From Sphingomonadales bacterium (GTDB lineage: Bacteria > Pseudomonadota > Alphaproteobacteria > Sphingomonadales > Sphingomonadaceae), in contig JADJXT010000001.1 in the NCBI GenBank assembly GCA_016720115.1, positions 1,054,001 through 1,118,000 of the forward strand: a stretch of 64,000 nucleotides of DNA, written 5' to 3'. The notes beneath the pieces are model-generated. The model made no database searches and was not told the DNA's origin. It saw only the letters and a list, made by a program, of their open reading frames with translations. This document shows, in pieces, positions 1 through 9,366 of this stretch (its first letter is position 1; each line of letters begins with the position of its first letter). The translations under genes and the position numbers were made by a program.

Positions 1-2
1 AC

Positions 3-317
3 CTCGCGTTCCAGCGCTATAGCCCCGGGTTGCAGTTGATCGATATTTGCGCCCGGCAGGCCGCCATCGAGGCAATTCGCATGATCGATTTCGGCAAGGG
101 AGATGATCGCTACAAGGTGCTGTTTGCTGACCGTTCGATTCCGATGCTTAAGGGATCGGCCTGTCAGAAGGGAAGTTTTGCAGCTCGCGCCAGAGCGAGC
201 CATGCCGCTATATTAGGGTTTGCCGAGCGTATATTGCCGGCCGCCATCAATGCCTATCCGAGAAAGTCGGTCGAACGTCTTTGGACAGGTACAGCTCTGC
301 CGAGGGTCAGAACCTAG
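3..317 (+). CDS. C-terminal part of a FemAB/CelD-like GNAT acyltransferase (cut by window edge)
   Basis: The frame is open from the first bases, so only the C-terminal ~104 residues are present. The stretch around 'RYSPGLQLID', followed by 'IDFGKGDDRYKVLFAD', is typical of the last domain of the CelD/BcsL type (Acetyltransf_6), in which this end packs against the acyl-CoA fold. A second, complete member of the family lies at 10800-11873 in the same polysaccharide locus. By analogy these enzymes acylate sugars of the exopolysaccharide or its precursors. The family call rests on a short segment and the substrate is unknown. Confidence 0.55.
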   Translation, partial: LAFQRYSPGLQLIDICARQAAIEAIRMIDFGKGDDRYKVLFADRSIPMLKGSACQKGSFAARARASHAAILGFAERILPAAINAYPRKSVERLWTGTALPRVRT

Positions 318-459
318 GCTGCAATGAAATTATTCGGTGCCCAAAAAGGGCTAATCGGTGGGCGACTGCATATTACCCAGAATGGCAGTGGTCACAGGGC
401 GACAGCATGTCCTATTCTTTGTGTGATCGGCAGCGCGAACATTTACCGAGAGCAATGAA

Positions 460-1695
460 TTGGCCAATGATCTTACAGACATCGTCGCATATCGGGCTCC
501 GCCCGAACGAGTGACGCCGCGATATGTGTGGCTTTTGCCAATATTTTTCGCCTTGTGTTTGTTACCGGCCTTTCAATTGAACTGGCATTCCGCTTCATCG
601 AAATCAGAACGGTCCAATCCCACGCAAATCGTCGTTGACGCATTGCGCCTTGCGGTCGTGTCGCCCGCCACTTCGGTGGTGAACACTGCGATACAAACGC
701 AAACGATCTCTCTTGCGCAAGGCAGCAGATTCCCTGCACAACTCGAGTTTCTCGGGCCTGCTGGAGACCGTGATCGCGCCATCAACTGCCTGGCACTTGC
801 CGCCTGGTATGAAGCTGGCAATGATCTCAATGGCCAGCGGTCGGTTATGCAGGTTGTGTTGAACCGGGTGGCTCATCCCAGTTTTCCCAAGTCTGTTTGC
901 GGTGTCGTGTTCGAAGGTTCACATCGCGCCACGGGCTGCCAGTTCACTTTCACCTGCGATGGTTCAATGGCGCGCCGACGCCCTTCTGCTGCCGCACTGG
1001 CGCGCGCGCGCGCTGTTGCTACGCTAGCCCTGAACACCACTATCTATCCCGAAGTATCGCAGGCGACGCATTATCATGCCGATTATGTCATGCCCTGGTG
1101 GAGTAGCAAGCTAGTCCGATTGCACAGGGTCGGCCCGCATATTTTCTATCGTTGGCCCGGTGCGCGTGGAGCCCTTTCCGGCCAACCCAGCTCAGCGAGT
1201 GAAGGTGCTTTTGCTCAGCTTGCGTTCCAGGCGGCAGGTCAGCCTGTCGGCTTGCCCGCATTGAGCCTAGCCGAAGAGGCTAAAATGACAGCAGCAACGG
1301 GCACGGGAGCATCAAATTTGACATTGGCGTCGGTCGAACCAGCGGTGGAGGCAAGCGCATCGACCGTACCCGCTCCGAAAACCGATGACACCATCTTTCT
1401 GGCGGTCGACCCAGCGTCGCTCAGCGGCCGCTGGGCGGTTGCGGCACTAAGCAAATGTGCAGGGCAAGCTGGTTGCCGCGTCCTGGCTTACGAGTCTCCA
1501 GACAGAACGACCCACAACAGCACCCTTTCGCCGCGCGCGCGAGAGAAGCCAATTTTCGTTTTCGTTCGCGATGCTGCATCGGGAATGGAGCTTGCATTGT
1601 GGGACTGCGAAAAGGTTGATCGACCTGCCAGCAGCCAGTGCCTTCCCAGCGCGGCCCATCAACTCGCAAGGCTGCTTCGCGACAGGAAAAGTTAG
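460..1695 (+). CDS. SleB-family cell wall hydrolase
   Basis: This 411-residue protein has a TTG start and an N-terminal hydrophobic segment at about residues 22-42 that should anchor or export it. Residues ~105-235 match the SleB hydrolase_2 fold: 'CLALAAWYEAGNDLNGQ' followed by 'VVLNRV', then a Cys-rich 'CQFTFTCDG' and 'ATHYHADYVMPWW'. Family members cleave peptidoglycan, often as lytic enzymes. The C-terminal ~170 residues are Ala-rich, low complexity and unassigned. It stands alone, with 142 bp before it and a convergent regulator gene 5 bp after it. The exact start is uncertain because no strong ribosome site precedes the TTG. Confidence 0.8.
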   Translation: MANDLTDIVAYRAPPERVTPRYVWLLPIFFALCLLPAFQLNWHSASSKSERSNPTQIVVDALRLAVVSPATSVVNTAIQTQTISLAQGSRFPAQLEFLGPAGDRDRAINCLALAAWYEAGNDLNGQRSVMQVVLNRVAHPSFPKSVCGVVFEGSHRATGCQFTFTCDGSMARRRPSAAALARARAVATLALNTTIYPEVSQATHYHADYVMPWWSSKLVRLHRVGPHIFYRWPGARGALSGQPSSASEGAFAQLAFQAAGQPVGLPALSLAEEAKMTAATGTGASNLTLASVEPAVEASASTVPAPKTDDTIFLAVDPASLSGRWAVAALSKCAGQAGCRVLAYESPDRTTHNSTLSPRAREKPIFVFVRDAASGMELALWDCEKVDRPASSQCLPSAAHQLARLLRDRKS

Positions 1696-1699
1696 CTGT

Positions 1700-2401
1700 T
1701 TAGGCTCTGGCCTCTTCCGGTTGTGAAACGATTAATGCAGCGTCATGAATAGATATCATTTCATTGATACCATGGGTGTTGGCCCACAGCGCAGCCTGCG
1801 TACGATTGTGAACGTGCAACTTTCGCAGGATAGCCTTCACATGAACTTTCACTGTTGCCTCACAGATGTCCAGCTTCCGGGCAATCACTTTGTTTGAATA
1901 TCCAGCCATCAAGCAGCAAAGCACATCCAGTTCCCGCTGCGAGAGTTTTGCCGAATCGACTTCAAGATCGAATTTAGAGTCTATGGGGCGCTCAATGCCA
2001 CATTCGCTAACAGTGTCGACGAAGTCAGACGGCACGACCTTCTCACCGAGTGCAACGAGACGTAACGCTGCAAGCATCCGCGGCGACCTGGCGGACTTTA
2101 TGATGTAGCCTTGCGCCCCCGCACCAAGACAAGCGATCACAGTCTTCAGATCAAATTGTTCGGAGACAACGACCACCCGTGAACCGGGCAATATGGTCTT
2201 TGCGCTTTCGACTGCAGCAAGCTGGATGGCCAATGAGTCACAATCAAGAATTGTGATATAGTCACCAGTTGGCTTGACCAACTTCAGTTCATCGACAGTT
2301 TCCCACGAACTTAGTACGTTGAAACCCTCTTTTTCCAGGATCAACGTCATTCCCGCCCTGGAAATATCGTTCAAACTGACAAGGCAAACATCTATCCGCA
2401 A
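1700..2401 (-). CDS. NarL/FixJ-type response regulator (LuxR HTH)
   Basis: An N-terminal receiver-like domain begins at 'RIDVCLVSL', and a C-terminal LuxR-type HTH at about residues 165-225 shows 'LSQRELDVLCCLMAGYSNK', 'CEATVKVHVKAILRKL' and 'NRTQAALWA'. The frame stays open to 2506, but the upstream 35 codons look non-coding and a TTG at 2401 sits just before the receiver, so I prefer 233 residues. The receiver lacks the usual pair of N-terminal acidic residues; the likely phospho-acceptor is in 'ILDCDS'. It lies beside the divergent promoters of the exopolysaccharide locus and may control them. That role is inferred from position. Confidence 0.8.
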   Translation of the reverse strand: MRIDVCLVSLNDISRAGMTLILEKEGFNVLSSWETVDELKLVKPTGDYITILDCDSLAIQLAAVESAKTILPGSRVVVVSEQFDLKTVIACLGAGAQGYIIKSARSPRMLAALRLVALGEKVVPSDFVDTVSECGIERPIDSKFDLEVDSAKLSQRELDVLCCLMAGYSNKVIARKLDICEATVKVHVKAILRKLHVHNRTQAALWANTHGINEMISIHDAALIVSQPEEARA

Positions 2402-2682
2402 TTTAGCCCCCCAACTTCTCCAGTCACCGCTATTTAGCAGCGAACCTCGGCAATTTAGCCGAATGTCGATGCAGCTTTGGCGACTCGAAAAGCCTGATTT
2501 GGGCAAGCTTTCAGGCTAGCACTTCTGACGGTGCGATAACCTAAACAAAGCGTTAATAATGCTCAGTGTTAGTCTTGACCCTATTCCGAGTCAACATGTG
2601 GAAGGCATACTCATAAGGGATTAGTCCGGCTATAGTTTGGCCGTTTCTCGGGGGTTTATTGCGGTCACGAAGACTCAATTGG

Positions 2683-3300
2683 TCAGAAAAATGCCTCTTG
2701 GACGGTGATAGTATCACCAGGAGCAATTAACAGCGGCACTGATTCGAGCCGCACTCGTCGGCCTTCGGCCCAGCCTTGCCGTCGCAACAGAACTTCAGAC
2801 TTGTTGGCCCTGGCAGAATATCCTTGTGCTTTGGCTATGGCCTGCTCGACAGTCAGGTCTCCAATATAGGGATATTCGCCCGGAGCGTTCACTTCGCCCA
2901 ATATATAGAAAGGTCTATGCTGAGAAACTTCGACCGAAACGCGGGGTGAGAGTACGTAACCCCCCGAGGCAAATGCGGACGTTATCTGAGCTGCCAGTTC
3001 GTCAGGAGTCTTCCCGGTGGCTTGGATCGAGTTAATTAGCGGCAGCGACAGACTGCCATCCAACCCTACACCAAATTCGCCGGTAAGGGTGGGTTCGTCG
3101 AACACGGTAACTTTAAGTTTGTCACCGTCGGCCAAGCGATAGCCTTGAGCAAGGCCGGCATTGGCATCTGCAACCGATACCCGAGGCAGGTCCGAAACAG
3201 CACAGGACGCCAAAAGCAAGCTTGCCCCGATCACGGCCGATAAAAGCGAGGATCGGTGAGCCATTGGCTGACTGTGCTGGCGAAAAGAGGTTTCGGTCAT
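2683..3300 (-). CDS. Polysaccharide export lipoprotein (Wza/GumB-like)
   Basis: Signal peptide with lipobox 'LLLASC', then a Poly_export domain ('YRLADGDKLKVTVFDEP', 'DGSLSLPLI', 'VSVEVSQHRPFYILGEV') and an SLBB-like segment ('PGEYPYIGDLTVEQAIAKA'). About 205 residues is short for Wza and fits the compact GumB/EpsE form. Members form the outer-membrane channel for capsule or exopolysaccharide. I chose the ATG at 3300 because an AGGA lies 9 nt upstream; 3264 is an alternative that starts directly at the signal peptide. It is divergent from the sugar transferase across a 220-bp promoter region and should pair with the Wzc-like kinase at 6074-8215. Confidence 0.85.
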   Translation of the reverse strand: MTETSFRQHSQPMAHRSSLLSAVIGASLLLASCAVSDLPRVSVADANAGLAQGYRLADGDKLKVTVFDEPTLTGEFGVGLDGSLSLPLINSIQATGKTPDELAAQITSAFASGGYVLSPRVSVEVSQHRPFYILGEVNAPGEYPYIGDLTVEQAIAKAQGYSARANKSEVLLRRQGWAEGRRVRLESVPLLIAPGDTITVQEAFF

Positions 3301-3399
3301 TCCGGAAATCCTGTCGTTCATAAAATGGGAGCAATTTCTCAATCGACCCGCATAGCATGTTGCTTAAAATGAACGACCTGCGCGCGCCATTACTAAATT

Positions 3400-3439
3400 G
3401 GGGAAGTACCCCCCGGACCAATTAGCTGGGCATTGGTCC
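3400..3439. promoter_or_regulatory. Inverted repeats in the divergent exopolysaccharide promoter region
   Basis: Between the divergent export and sugar transferase genes lie two dyads: GGGG-AAGTA-CCCC at 3400-3412, and GGACCAAT (3415-3422) with ATTGGTCC (3432-3439), a perfect 8-bp repeat with a 9-nt spacer. Their position suits an operator for both promoters. The regulator at 1700-2401 is a candidate ligand, by neighbourhood only. Confidence 0.35.
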
Positions 3440-3520
3440 GTCAGGATAAACTTGGGTTACAACCTTTGAACGTTTGTATCCGCCCTGGTTTTTGATCACT
3501 TTTCCAAATGAGCTGATCGG

Positions 3521-4387
3521 TTGAACATGCCGAGTGTGTTGGCGCGTACTGGGGCAATGACAATGTTGGAGCATATGCATATTTCCGCCGAAGCAGAGAC
3601 CGAAATCGCGACACCTAAAATCGACCGCCTTGGCCCGCTTGTGGACCTCCCGCCTGCTATCGACACACGCAATCCACGACCACTAATCGCCTCCAGCAAT
3701 GTCAATGCGAGCGACGCGGCGTATATCCAAAGCCGCGCGCCGGTGGACATTGGTTCGGACGGCACGGTTGGACTGAAGCGCCTTTTGCCGTCGGCCAGCA
3801 GAGTATTGGATGTCATCATCGCCACTGCTCTGCTTCTGGTGCTGCTCCCGGTATTGGCCTTTATCGCCATTTTCCTGCAGGTGTTTGAGGGCGGTCCTGT
3901 AATTTTCGCACATCGGCGCGTTGGCCTTGACGGTAAGACGTTCAATTGTCTCAAATTCCGTACGATGTGTGTCGATGCCGACCAGCGGCTTGCACGGTTG
4001 CTTGTTAAAGATGACGCTCTGCTGCACGAATGGGTAACTACACAAAAACTCGTCTGCGATCCGCGCGTTACCCGGTTTGGCCAAATCCTTCGCAACACGT
4101 CACTGGATGAGCTTCCTCAGCTGATCAACGTTCTTCGTGGCGAAATGAGCCTGGTGGGGCCGAGGCCGATTGTCGAAGACGAAATGTGTCGCTACGGTCG
4201 ACATGCGGCGAAGTATATCAGGGTGCGCCCTGGATTGACCGGCCTTTGGCAGGTGACCCGCAATACCAAAACCAGCTACCGCCGTCGGGTTGCAACCGAT
4301 ATACTCTATTTGCAAAAGCGGACATTGGCTTTTGATTTCAAGATATTGCTAGCCACAGTTCCCGCCGTTCTTGTCGGCAATGGATAG
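3521..4387 (+). CDS. Exopolysaccharide sugar transferase (ExoY-like undecaprenyl-phosphate glycosylphosphotransferase)
   Basis: It transfers a sugar 1-phosphate from a nucleotide sugar to undecaprenyl phosphate, the first step of repeat-unit assembly at the inner membrane. A cytosolic N-terminal ~90 residues is followed by one hydrophobic hairpin ('VIIATALLLVLLPVLAFIA') and the Bac_transf catalytic core: 'FAHRRVGLDGKTFNCLKFRTM', 'DPRVTRFGQILR', 'SLDELPQLINVLRGEMSLVG', 'RPGLTGLWQV'. All hallmark motifs are intact. 288 residues fits the monotopic ExoY/PglC class rather than the long WbaP class. Starts TTG 3521 or ATG 3527 are both possible. It probably begins the plus-strand biosynthetic transcript. 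The sugar cannot be read from sequence. Confidence 0.9.
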   Translation: MNMPSVLARTGAMTMLEHMHISAEAETEIATPKIDRLGPLVDLPPAIDTRNPRPLIASSNVNASDAAYIQSRAPVDIGSDGTVGLKRLLPSASRVLDVIIATALLLVLLPVLAFIAIFLQVFEGGPVIFAHRRVGLDGKTFNCLKFRTMCVDADQRLARLLVKDDALLHEWVTTQKLVCDPRVTRFGQILRNTSLDELPQLINVLRGEMSLVGPRPIVEDEMCRYGRHAAKYIRVRPGLTGLWQVTRNTKTSYRRRVATDILYLQKRTLAFDFKILLATVPAVLVGNG

Positions 4388-4767
4388 TCGCGATGCTGCG
4401 CAACGGATCCGATCAGACAATCAAGGACAAAAGCAGCCACGCGAATAGCGCGAGCGGTAGCGCCATAACAAGCCCGCGGGCGAAACTTCGCCCATCGCTT
4501 CGTGCATGTTCTTCAACACCCGGGCCGGGCGGTAACTCTAACATTCAGATCGCCTCATCACCATTGGGTAGCAGATTGATACTTTCGAATAGGGATGGGC
4601 GCAAGTGTCGGATTGGCAGCGGAAGCTGGCATAGCCGGGTTCGCATGGCTTGCGGATCGAACTTTGTAACCGTGCTTGATATTCTTTCCGTTGCCACATT
4701 CGTAGTTTCCGACAGCTTTTTGACGACAAAACCCCATTCGGCGCCCGCGATCCGGATCAAGCCGCGA
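4388..4767 (+). other. 380-bp leader before the beta-barrel gene
   Basis: The frame of the next gene is open back to 4393, but the translation here looks non-coding: Arg/Ser-rich, with no family resemblance. A clean signal peptide starts only at 4768. I see no terminator or other gene in this stretch, so it is probably an untranslated spacer within the transcript. Confidence 0.4.
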
Positions 4768-6015
4768 ATGGGGCAGGTTCGAAAAAAGCCCAGGGCGCTC
4801 GGTTCGATAGCGTTACTCGTCAGCCTGTTATTGTCCCGGCCAGCCTTTGCTCAAAACAATGATACAATCACCCCTGCAGACTTGTTTGAGCCTGAAAGCG
4901 GAAAGGGAGTCCGGATCCACCCCAGCTTGCTGCTCTTCCCCTCGGTCGAGAGTGACGCGATCTACGACAATAATGTTTACAACAGCAGTCAGGCGAAGCG
5001 TGACGATGTCATTCTGTCTGTCAGACCGCGTTTTGCCTTGCGGACTGATTTGCCACGCCACCAGTTTAGCTTGACCGGTGGAGCTGAAATCCGTCGCTAT
5101 GCTGAAATCGGCGGAGAGCATAGCGAACAATTCGATATTCAGGGCAAGGGAACCTTGGATCTTGCGGAGCGCACCGAAGTCATCGCCGATGCCGGTTTCC
5201 GAAGGGGGATTGAGCAGCGCGGGACTGCAGGTGACCAATTCCTGACTGACGCTCCGGTGGCGTTTGATCGCAAATTTGCCGGGCTGAGATTGCAGCGAGA
5301 AGGTGGTTTCCTCGAACTCATGGCGGAGGCGCGGATCACTGAAACGACGTACCGGGACACAGAAATCAATGGCCTGCCAGTCGACCTGTCCGAGCGCGAC
5401 TCTACTGTTCTGCGTGCTCGTTTGCGCGCCAGTGCGCCGACCAGTCATTATTCGCGAGTCTTCATCGAAGGCACAGTCAACAAGGTCGATTATTTACGAT
5501 CGCTGCCATTGCAGCGCGACTCCGATGGGTTTGGAGTGCTTGCCGGGATGCTGCTGCGGTTGACCAATCTGGTCAATCTGGAAGTCGGCGCGGGTTATAT
5601 CCGACAGAAATTTGACGATCCGTCGATCAGGGAAGTCAGTGCTGTCAATTTCCATTTGCAAGTCGAATGGACTCCGCGTCCAGACTGGCAGATCACCGCT
5701 GCCGCTGATCGGGTGATCGACCCCAGCTTTCGCCTTGATGCGCCCGCGATCGTTCATAGCGATTTTTCGCTCACGGCGCACAAAGTCGTTAGCGACCGGC
5801 TGCTGGTCTCAACCGAACTCGGTGTTAGAGACGAGAAGTATCAGGGTAGCGGACGCAAGGACCTGCGCTTGTTTGCCGCTGTCGGGGCTCACTATCGCCT
5901 GACTGACAATGTCGGACTTGTCGCCCGTGCCGGGTGGCGCAAGCAGAACGGAAATGCGTTGGGACGCGACTATGGCGGCGTCACGGCGACACTTGGCGTC
6001 AGGGCGCGGTTCTAA
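4768..6015 (+). CDS. Outer-membrane beta-barrel protein of the exopolysaccharide locus
   Basis: The ATG at 4768 opens a classic signal peptide ('IALLVSLLLSRPAFA', cut before QNND). The mature ~385 residues are a run of alternating amphipathic strands such as 'FSLTGGAEIRRYAEIG', 'LVNLEVGAGYIRQKF' and 'WQITAAADRVI', ending in 'GVTATLGVRARF', a C-terminal aromatic typical of Bam-dependent barrels. It resembles the beta-barrel proteins found in alphaproteobacterial EPS and exosortase clusters. Position between the sugar transferase and the Wzc-like kinase points to a role in export or outer-membrane attachment of the polymer. There is no catalytic motif. Confidence 0.75.
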   Translation: MGQVRKKPRALGSIALLVSLLLSRPAFAQNNDTITPADLFEPESGKGVRIHPSLLLFPSVESDAIYDNNVYNSSQAKRDDVILSVRPRFALRTDLPRHQFSLTGGAEIRRYAEIGGEHSEQFDIQGKGTLDLAERTEVIADAGFRRGIEQRGTAGDQFLTDAPVAFDRKFAGLRLQREGGFLELMAEARITETTYRDTEINGLPVDLSERDSTVLRARLRASAPTSHYSRVFIEGTVNKVDYLRSLPLQRDSDGFGVLAGMLLRLTNLVNLEVGAGYIRQKFDDPSIREVSAVNFHLQVEWTPRPDWQITAAADRVIDPSFRLDAPAIVHSDFSLTAHKVVSDRLLVSTELGVRDEKYQGSGRKDLRLFAAVGAHYRLTDNVGLVARAGWRKQNGNALGRDYGGVTATLGVRARF

Positions 6016-6073
6016 TGGCTCGCCAGCACCACGAACCGAGTGGCTCCACCCGCTCTGCAATAGAGGCATTGTG

Positions 6074-8215
6074 ATGACCGAATCCAACCAGCTACTACCT
6101 GTGACGCCGGCTTCGGCAGTACGTGTTCCGGCTCGCCCTGAACCTCTGCTGCCGGTACAGGCAGATCGGCTGGATCTGACCGAAAGCGTTGCCTTTTTCC
6201 GTCGCAGATTTACTTTGATTCTGGGCGTGGTGGTGCTTTGCCTTTTAGCTGGCCTGGCCTACGCGCTGCTCGCACCTAAAACTTACGTCGCCAATGCAAC
6301 CGTGATGTTGACCAACAGCGCTGCCGAAAACATTCGTGCAGCAGACCGGCCTGAGAGCCGAGAGGTACTGAGCAGTGAACTGGTTGATACTCAGGCCGCA
6401 ATTATTACATCGCGAACAATGGCCGAGCGCGTTGCTGGCGCTTTGGGGTTGGGAAAGGGATTGGACAGCAACGCACTGCGCAATGTGATCGACGAACTTG
6501 AGCGCGAAGTGTCGGCTGAGCGAAACGGAAACAGTTACGCTCTGGCCATTTCATATTCGGCTACCGAAGCGAAGGCCGCAGCGACCATTGCCAATGAATT
6601 TGCCCGCCAATTCGCGGGGTGGGAACTGCGCAGCACCAAGGAAAATCATGCTGAATCGCTGGCTCTGGTGCAACAGCGGCTCGGCGAACTGCGCGCACAG
6701 GCGCAGGTCGATACCAAAGCGTTGCAGCAATATCGCATCGCCAACAACTTGCTGAGCACTTCTGGTGCATCACTAACCGAGCAAGAGATTTCTAACTACA
6801 ACCAAGAGGTGGCTGGCGCTCGCGCTGGTGCCGCCGAAGACGAAGCAAGGCTGCAAACGGCTCTTGCCCAGCTCCGTTCCGGGTCATCGGGCGATGACGT
6901 CGGCGAAGCGCTCGGTTCGGCAGTGATCTCATCGCTTCGTGCACAGGAAGCCGAAGCCGCTGGGCAAGTAGCCGATTTGGGGAGCAAATATGGAGCCAAG
7001 CATCCGCAACTGATCCAGGCCCAGAGTAGATTGGTCGAGGTGCGCGCGCAGATTCAAGCGGAGATCGGTCGGGTCATTTCCAATCTGCGCGCCAAACGCG
7101 ATGTATCGCAACAGCGGCTGGCATCGCTTGCTGGCAGCTTGGCCTCGGCACGTGGCATGTTGACGCAAAATAATTCAGCTATGGTAGGGCTCAGCGATCT
7201 TGAGAGGGCGGCCAGCGCCTCTCAGAGCATCTACGAAGCCTATCTCAACCGCTATAAAGAGTTGCTTGCAGCCGAGGGGAGCGAGCGACCGAACGCAAAG
7301 ATTATAACCTTTGCTGACGTGCCAATCTGGCCGGAGCATCCCAATATCCCGCTGATCATGATGCTGTCGCTGGTAATCGGTTTGGGTGTGGGTGTCATAG
7401 CCGCCTACATCGCGGAAGCAATATTCCACGGCGTTTCGACGCCGGACGAACTCGAAAGGGTATCGGGCGGGAACTACCTAACATCGATACCCCTGCTAAA
7501 ATCGGTGGAACCGAAAATCCGGCACGCCGTGACGGCTATGCAGCATGCTCCCAATTCGGCATTCGCCGAATCCTTCCGCGCGCTTGACACGGCTATCACC
7601 CAGGCCACCCACGGCCAAAATCAAGTGATCGCCATCACCTCTGCATTACCCGACGAGGGGAAGACGGTGATAGCCTGTTGCTTGTCTTATGTTCTCGCAC
7701 AAAACGGCAAGAAAACCATATTGATCGATTGTGATTTGCGCCGCGCGGGCGTCAGTCGCTTACTTGACATGCGCGAGTATGATTACGGGCTGATCGAATA
7801 TCTCGACGGCACGACCGAAATCAATCTCGACGATTTATCGGAAAACAGGATCTTTTGCGTATTGCCACTCCGTCCGAGTAACGAACAGCCCGATCACTTG
7901 CTGACCGGTGAAGCCTTCGTTCAACTCCTCGATGAGTTGCGAACACGATTCGACCACATCATTCTCGACCTTCCTCCGGTGCTGCCCATAGCTGCAACAC
8001 CGATTCTTGCCAGCCGCGCCGACGCCACTGTGATGACCACACGCTGGCGCAAAACCTCGCGCTTTGCCTTGCGTGCTGCGCTCAAGCGCATGCCGGCGGA
8101 TCAGGTCAACCTGGTCGGTATGGCGCTCAACCAGGTTGACATGCGTCGTCGAGCCTATTTCGAGCGCGGTGATCCCTCTTTCTACTACAAGCAGTATCGT
8201 GAATATTATTCATGA
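6074..8215 (+). CDS. Wzc-like polysaccharide co-polymerase / bacterial tyrosine kinase
   Basis: 713 residues. The N-terminal Wzz domain is bounded by two membrane segments ('FTLILGVVVLCLLAGLAYALL' near residue 45 and 'LIMMLSLVIGLGVGVIAAYI' near residue 430), with coiled-coil stretches between them. The C-terminal BY-kinase has Walker A 'SALPDEGKT', Walker A' 'ILIDCDLRR' and Walker B 'IILDLPP', then a tyrosine cluster at the extreme end (five Tyr in the last 16 residues) for autophosphorylation. Such proteins set chain length and couple polymerisation to export. The ATG at 6074 is preferred over the 55-codon extension, which overlaps the previous gene. Its stop overlaps the next start (ATGA), so the genes are translationally coupled. 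Confidence 0.92.
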   Translation: MTESNQLLPVTPASAVRVPARPEPLLPVQADRLDLTESVAFFRRRFTLILGVVVLCLLAGLAYALLAPKTYVANATVMLTNSAAENIRAADRPESREVLSSELVDTQAAIITSRTMAERVAGALGLGKGLDSNALRNVIDELEREVSAERNGNSYALAISYSATEAKAAATIANEFARQFAGWELRSTKENHAESLALVQQRLGELRAQAQVDTKALQQYRIANNLLSTSGASLTEQEISNYNQEVAGARAGAAEDEARLQTALAQLRSGSSGDDVGEALGSAVISSLRAQEAEAAGQVADLGSKYGAKHPQLIQAQSRLVEVRAQIQAEIGRVISNLRAKRDVSQQRLASLAGSLASARGMLTQNNSAMVGLSDLERAASASQSIYEAYLNRYKELLAAEGSERPNAKIITFADVPIWPEHPNIPLIMMLSLVIGLGVGVIAAYIAEAIFHGVSTPDELERVSGGNYLTSIPLLKSVEPKIRHAVTAMQHAPNSAFAESFRALDTAITQATHGQNQVIAITSALPDEGKTVIACCLSYVLAQNGKKTILIDCDLRRAGVSRLLDMREYDYGLIEYLDGTTEINLDDLSENRIFCVLPLRPSNEQPDHLLTGEAFVQLLDELRTRFDHIILDLPPVLPIAATPILASRADATVMTTRWRKTSRFALRAALKRMPADQVNLVGMALNQVDMRRRAYFERGDPSFYYKQYREYYS

Positions 8216-9354
8216 ATGCAGTTCTGCTCCAACACGGACCGGCTTATCATGTCAGACCAAGCCGTTTTTCGGAGCCGCGTGTCGCGTTGGTGCATTACTG
8301 GTTTGTGTCGATGCGAGGTGGAGAACGAGTCATAGAACGGCTGTTGGGGCTGTATCCGCAGGCTGACATATTCACCCATGTCTACAATCCTGATTTGGTT
8401 TCGGCGACAATCTCAAAAGCGAAAGTAACCACCAGTTTTATCAACCGGCTTCCTGGCTCAAGGCGACTCTATCAATATTATCTTCCGCTAATGCCGATGG
8501 CGCTAGAGCAACTCGATCTGTCAGGTTACGATCTGGTAATCAGCAGCGAATCTGGCCCGGCAAAAGGGGTAATTACGACGCCGGACAGTCTGCATGTCTG
8601 TTACTGCCATTCGCCGATGCGCTATTTGTGGGATCATTATCATCAGTACCGGAGCGCCGCTAACCCCTTGAGCCGGTTGGCAATGATACCGATCTATCAA
8701 TGGCTGCGGCAATGGGATGTCACCTCGAGTGCACGGATCGACAGGCTAGCCGCCAACTCCGAATTCGTCCGTCGTCGTATCGCCAAGGTCTGGCGAAGAA
8801 ATGCAGATGTCATCCATCCACCGGTAGAGACATCGTTATTTTCTCCATCGACGGAGATTGAAGATCATTATCTGTGGGTTGGGGCAATGGTGCCGTATAA
8901 ACGGCCAGATCTTGCAGTTGATGCGTTCACTGCAATGGGTTTGCCGCTGCTGATGGTCGGTCAAGGCAGCATGCTCAAGCAGCTCAAGGCGCGCGCCGGA
9001 CCAACCATTCGTTTCGTCGACAGGTTGGACTTCAACGCCCTGCGCCGTGCCTACGCGCGCGCGCGCGCTTTTGTAATCACGGCAGAGGAGGATTTTGGCA
9101 TCGCGCCAGTAGAAGCAATGGCTTCGGGTCGCCCGGTCATTGCCTATGGACGTGGCGGGGCCCGGGATACCGTTGTGCCTGGCCAGACGGGAATATTCTT
9201 TGATCGCCAGGAGGTTGACGACCTGGTTTCTGCGGTGACGGAGATGCAAGAATTCCTGCGTCATTTCGATCCGCGCGATGCCGTCGCCCAGGCAGGCCGG
9301 TTTGCGCCCGAGTTTTTCGACCAGCGGATCAGCCGGTTGATCGCAGATATTTGA
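8212..9354 (+). CDS. GT4-family glycosyltransferase
   Basis: GT-B glycosyltransferase of 380 residues that adds a sugar to the lipid-linked repeat unit on the cytosolic face. The N-domain starts at 'RVALVHYWFVSMRGGERVI' (glycine-rich acceptor loop). The C-domain shows 'YLWVGAMVPYKRPDLAVDAF' and the nucleotide-sugar signature 'EEDFGIAPVEAMASGRPVI', with the EX7E pair seen in GT4 enzymes. It overlaps the kinase by 4 bp and is followed 12 bp later by the polymerase gene, so it belongs to the same operon. Donor and acceptor are unknown. Confidence 0.88.
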   Translation: MNAVLLQHGPAYHVRPSRFSEPRVALVHYWFVSMRGGERVIERLLGLYPQADIFTHVYNPDLVSATISKAKVTTSFINRLPGSRRLYQYYLPLMPMALEQLDLSGYDLVISSESGPAKGVITTPDSLHVCYCHSPMRYLWDHYHQYRSAANPLSRLAMIPIYQWLRQWDVTSSARIDRLAANSEFVRRRIAKVWRRNADVIHPPVETSLFSPSTEIEDHYLWVGAMVPYKRPDLAVDAFTAMGLPLLMVGQGSMLKQLKARAGPTIRFVDRLDFNALRRAYARARAFVITAEEDFGIAPVEAMASGRPVIAYGRGGARDTVVPGQTGIFFDRQEVDDLVSAVTEMQEFLRHFDPRDAVAQAGRFAPEFFDQRISRLIADI

Positions 9355-9366
9355 CGGGACGGATCG

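Noticed and set aside
4393..4767. 125-codon N-terminal extension of the beta-barrel protein
   Set aside because: A clean signal peptide starts at 4768 and the extension has no protein-like pattern.
9051..9068. GC-repeat tract (GCGCGCGCGCGC) in the GT4 gene and a similar one at 1004
   Set aside because: They encode Ala/Arg runs within good reading frames; no evidence for a Z-DNA or regulatory role.
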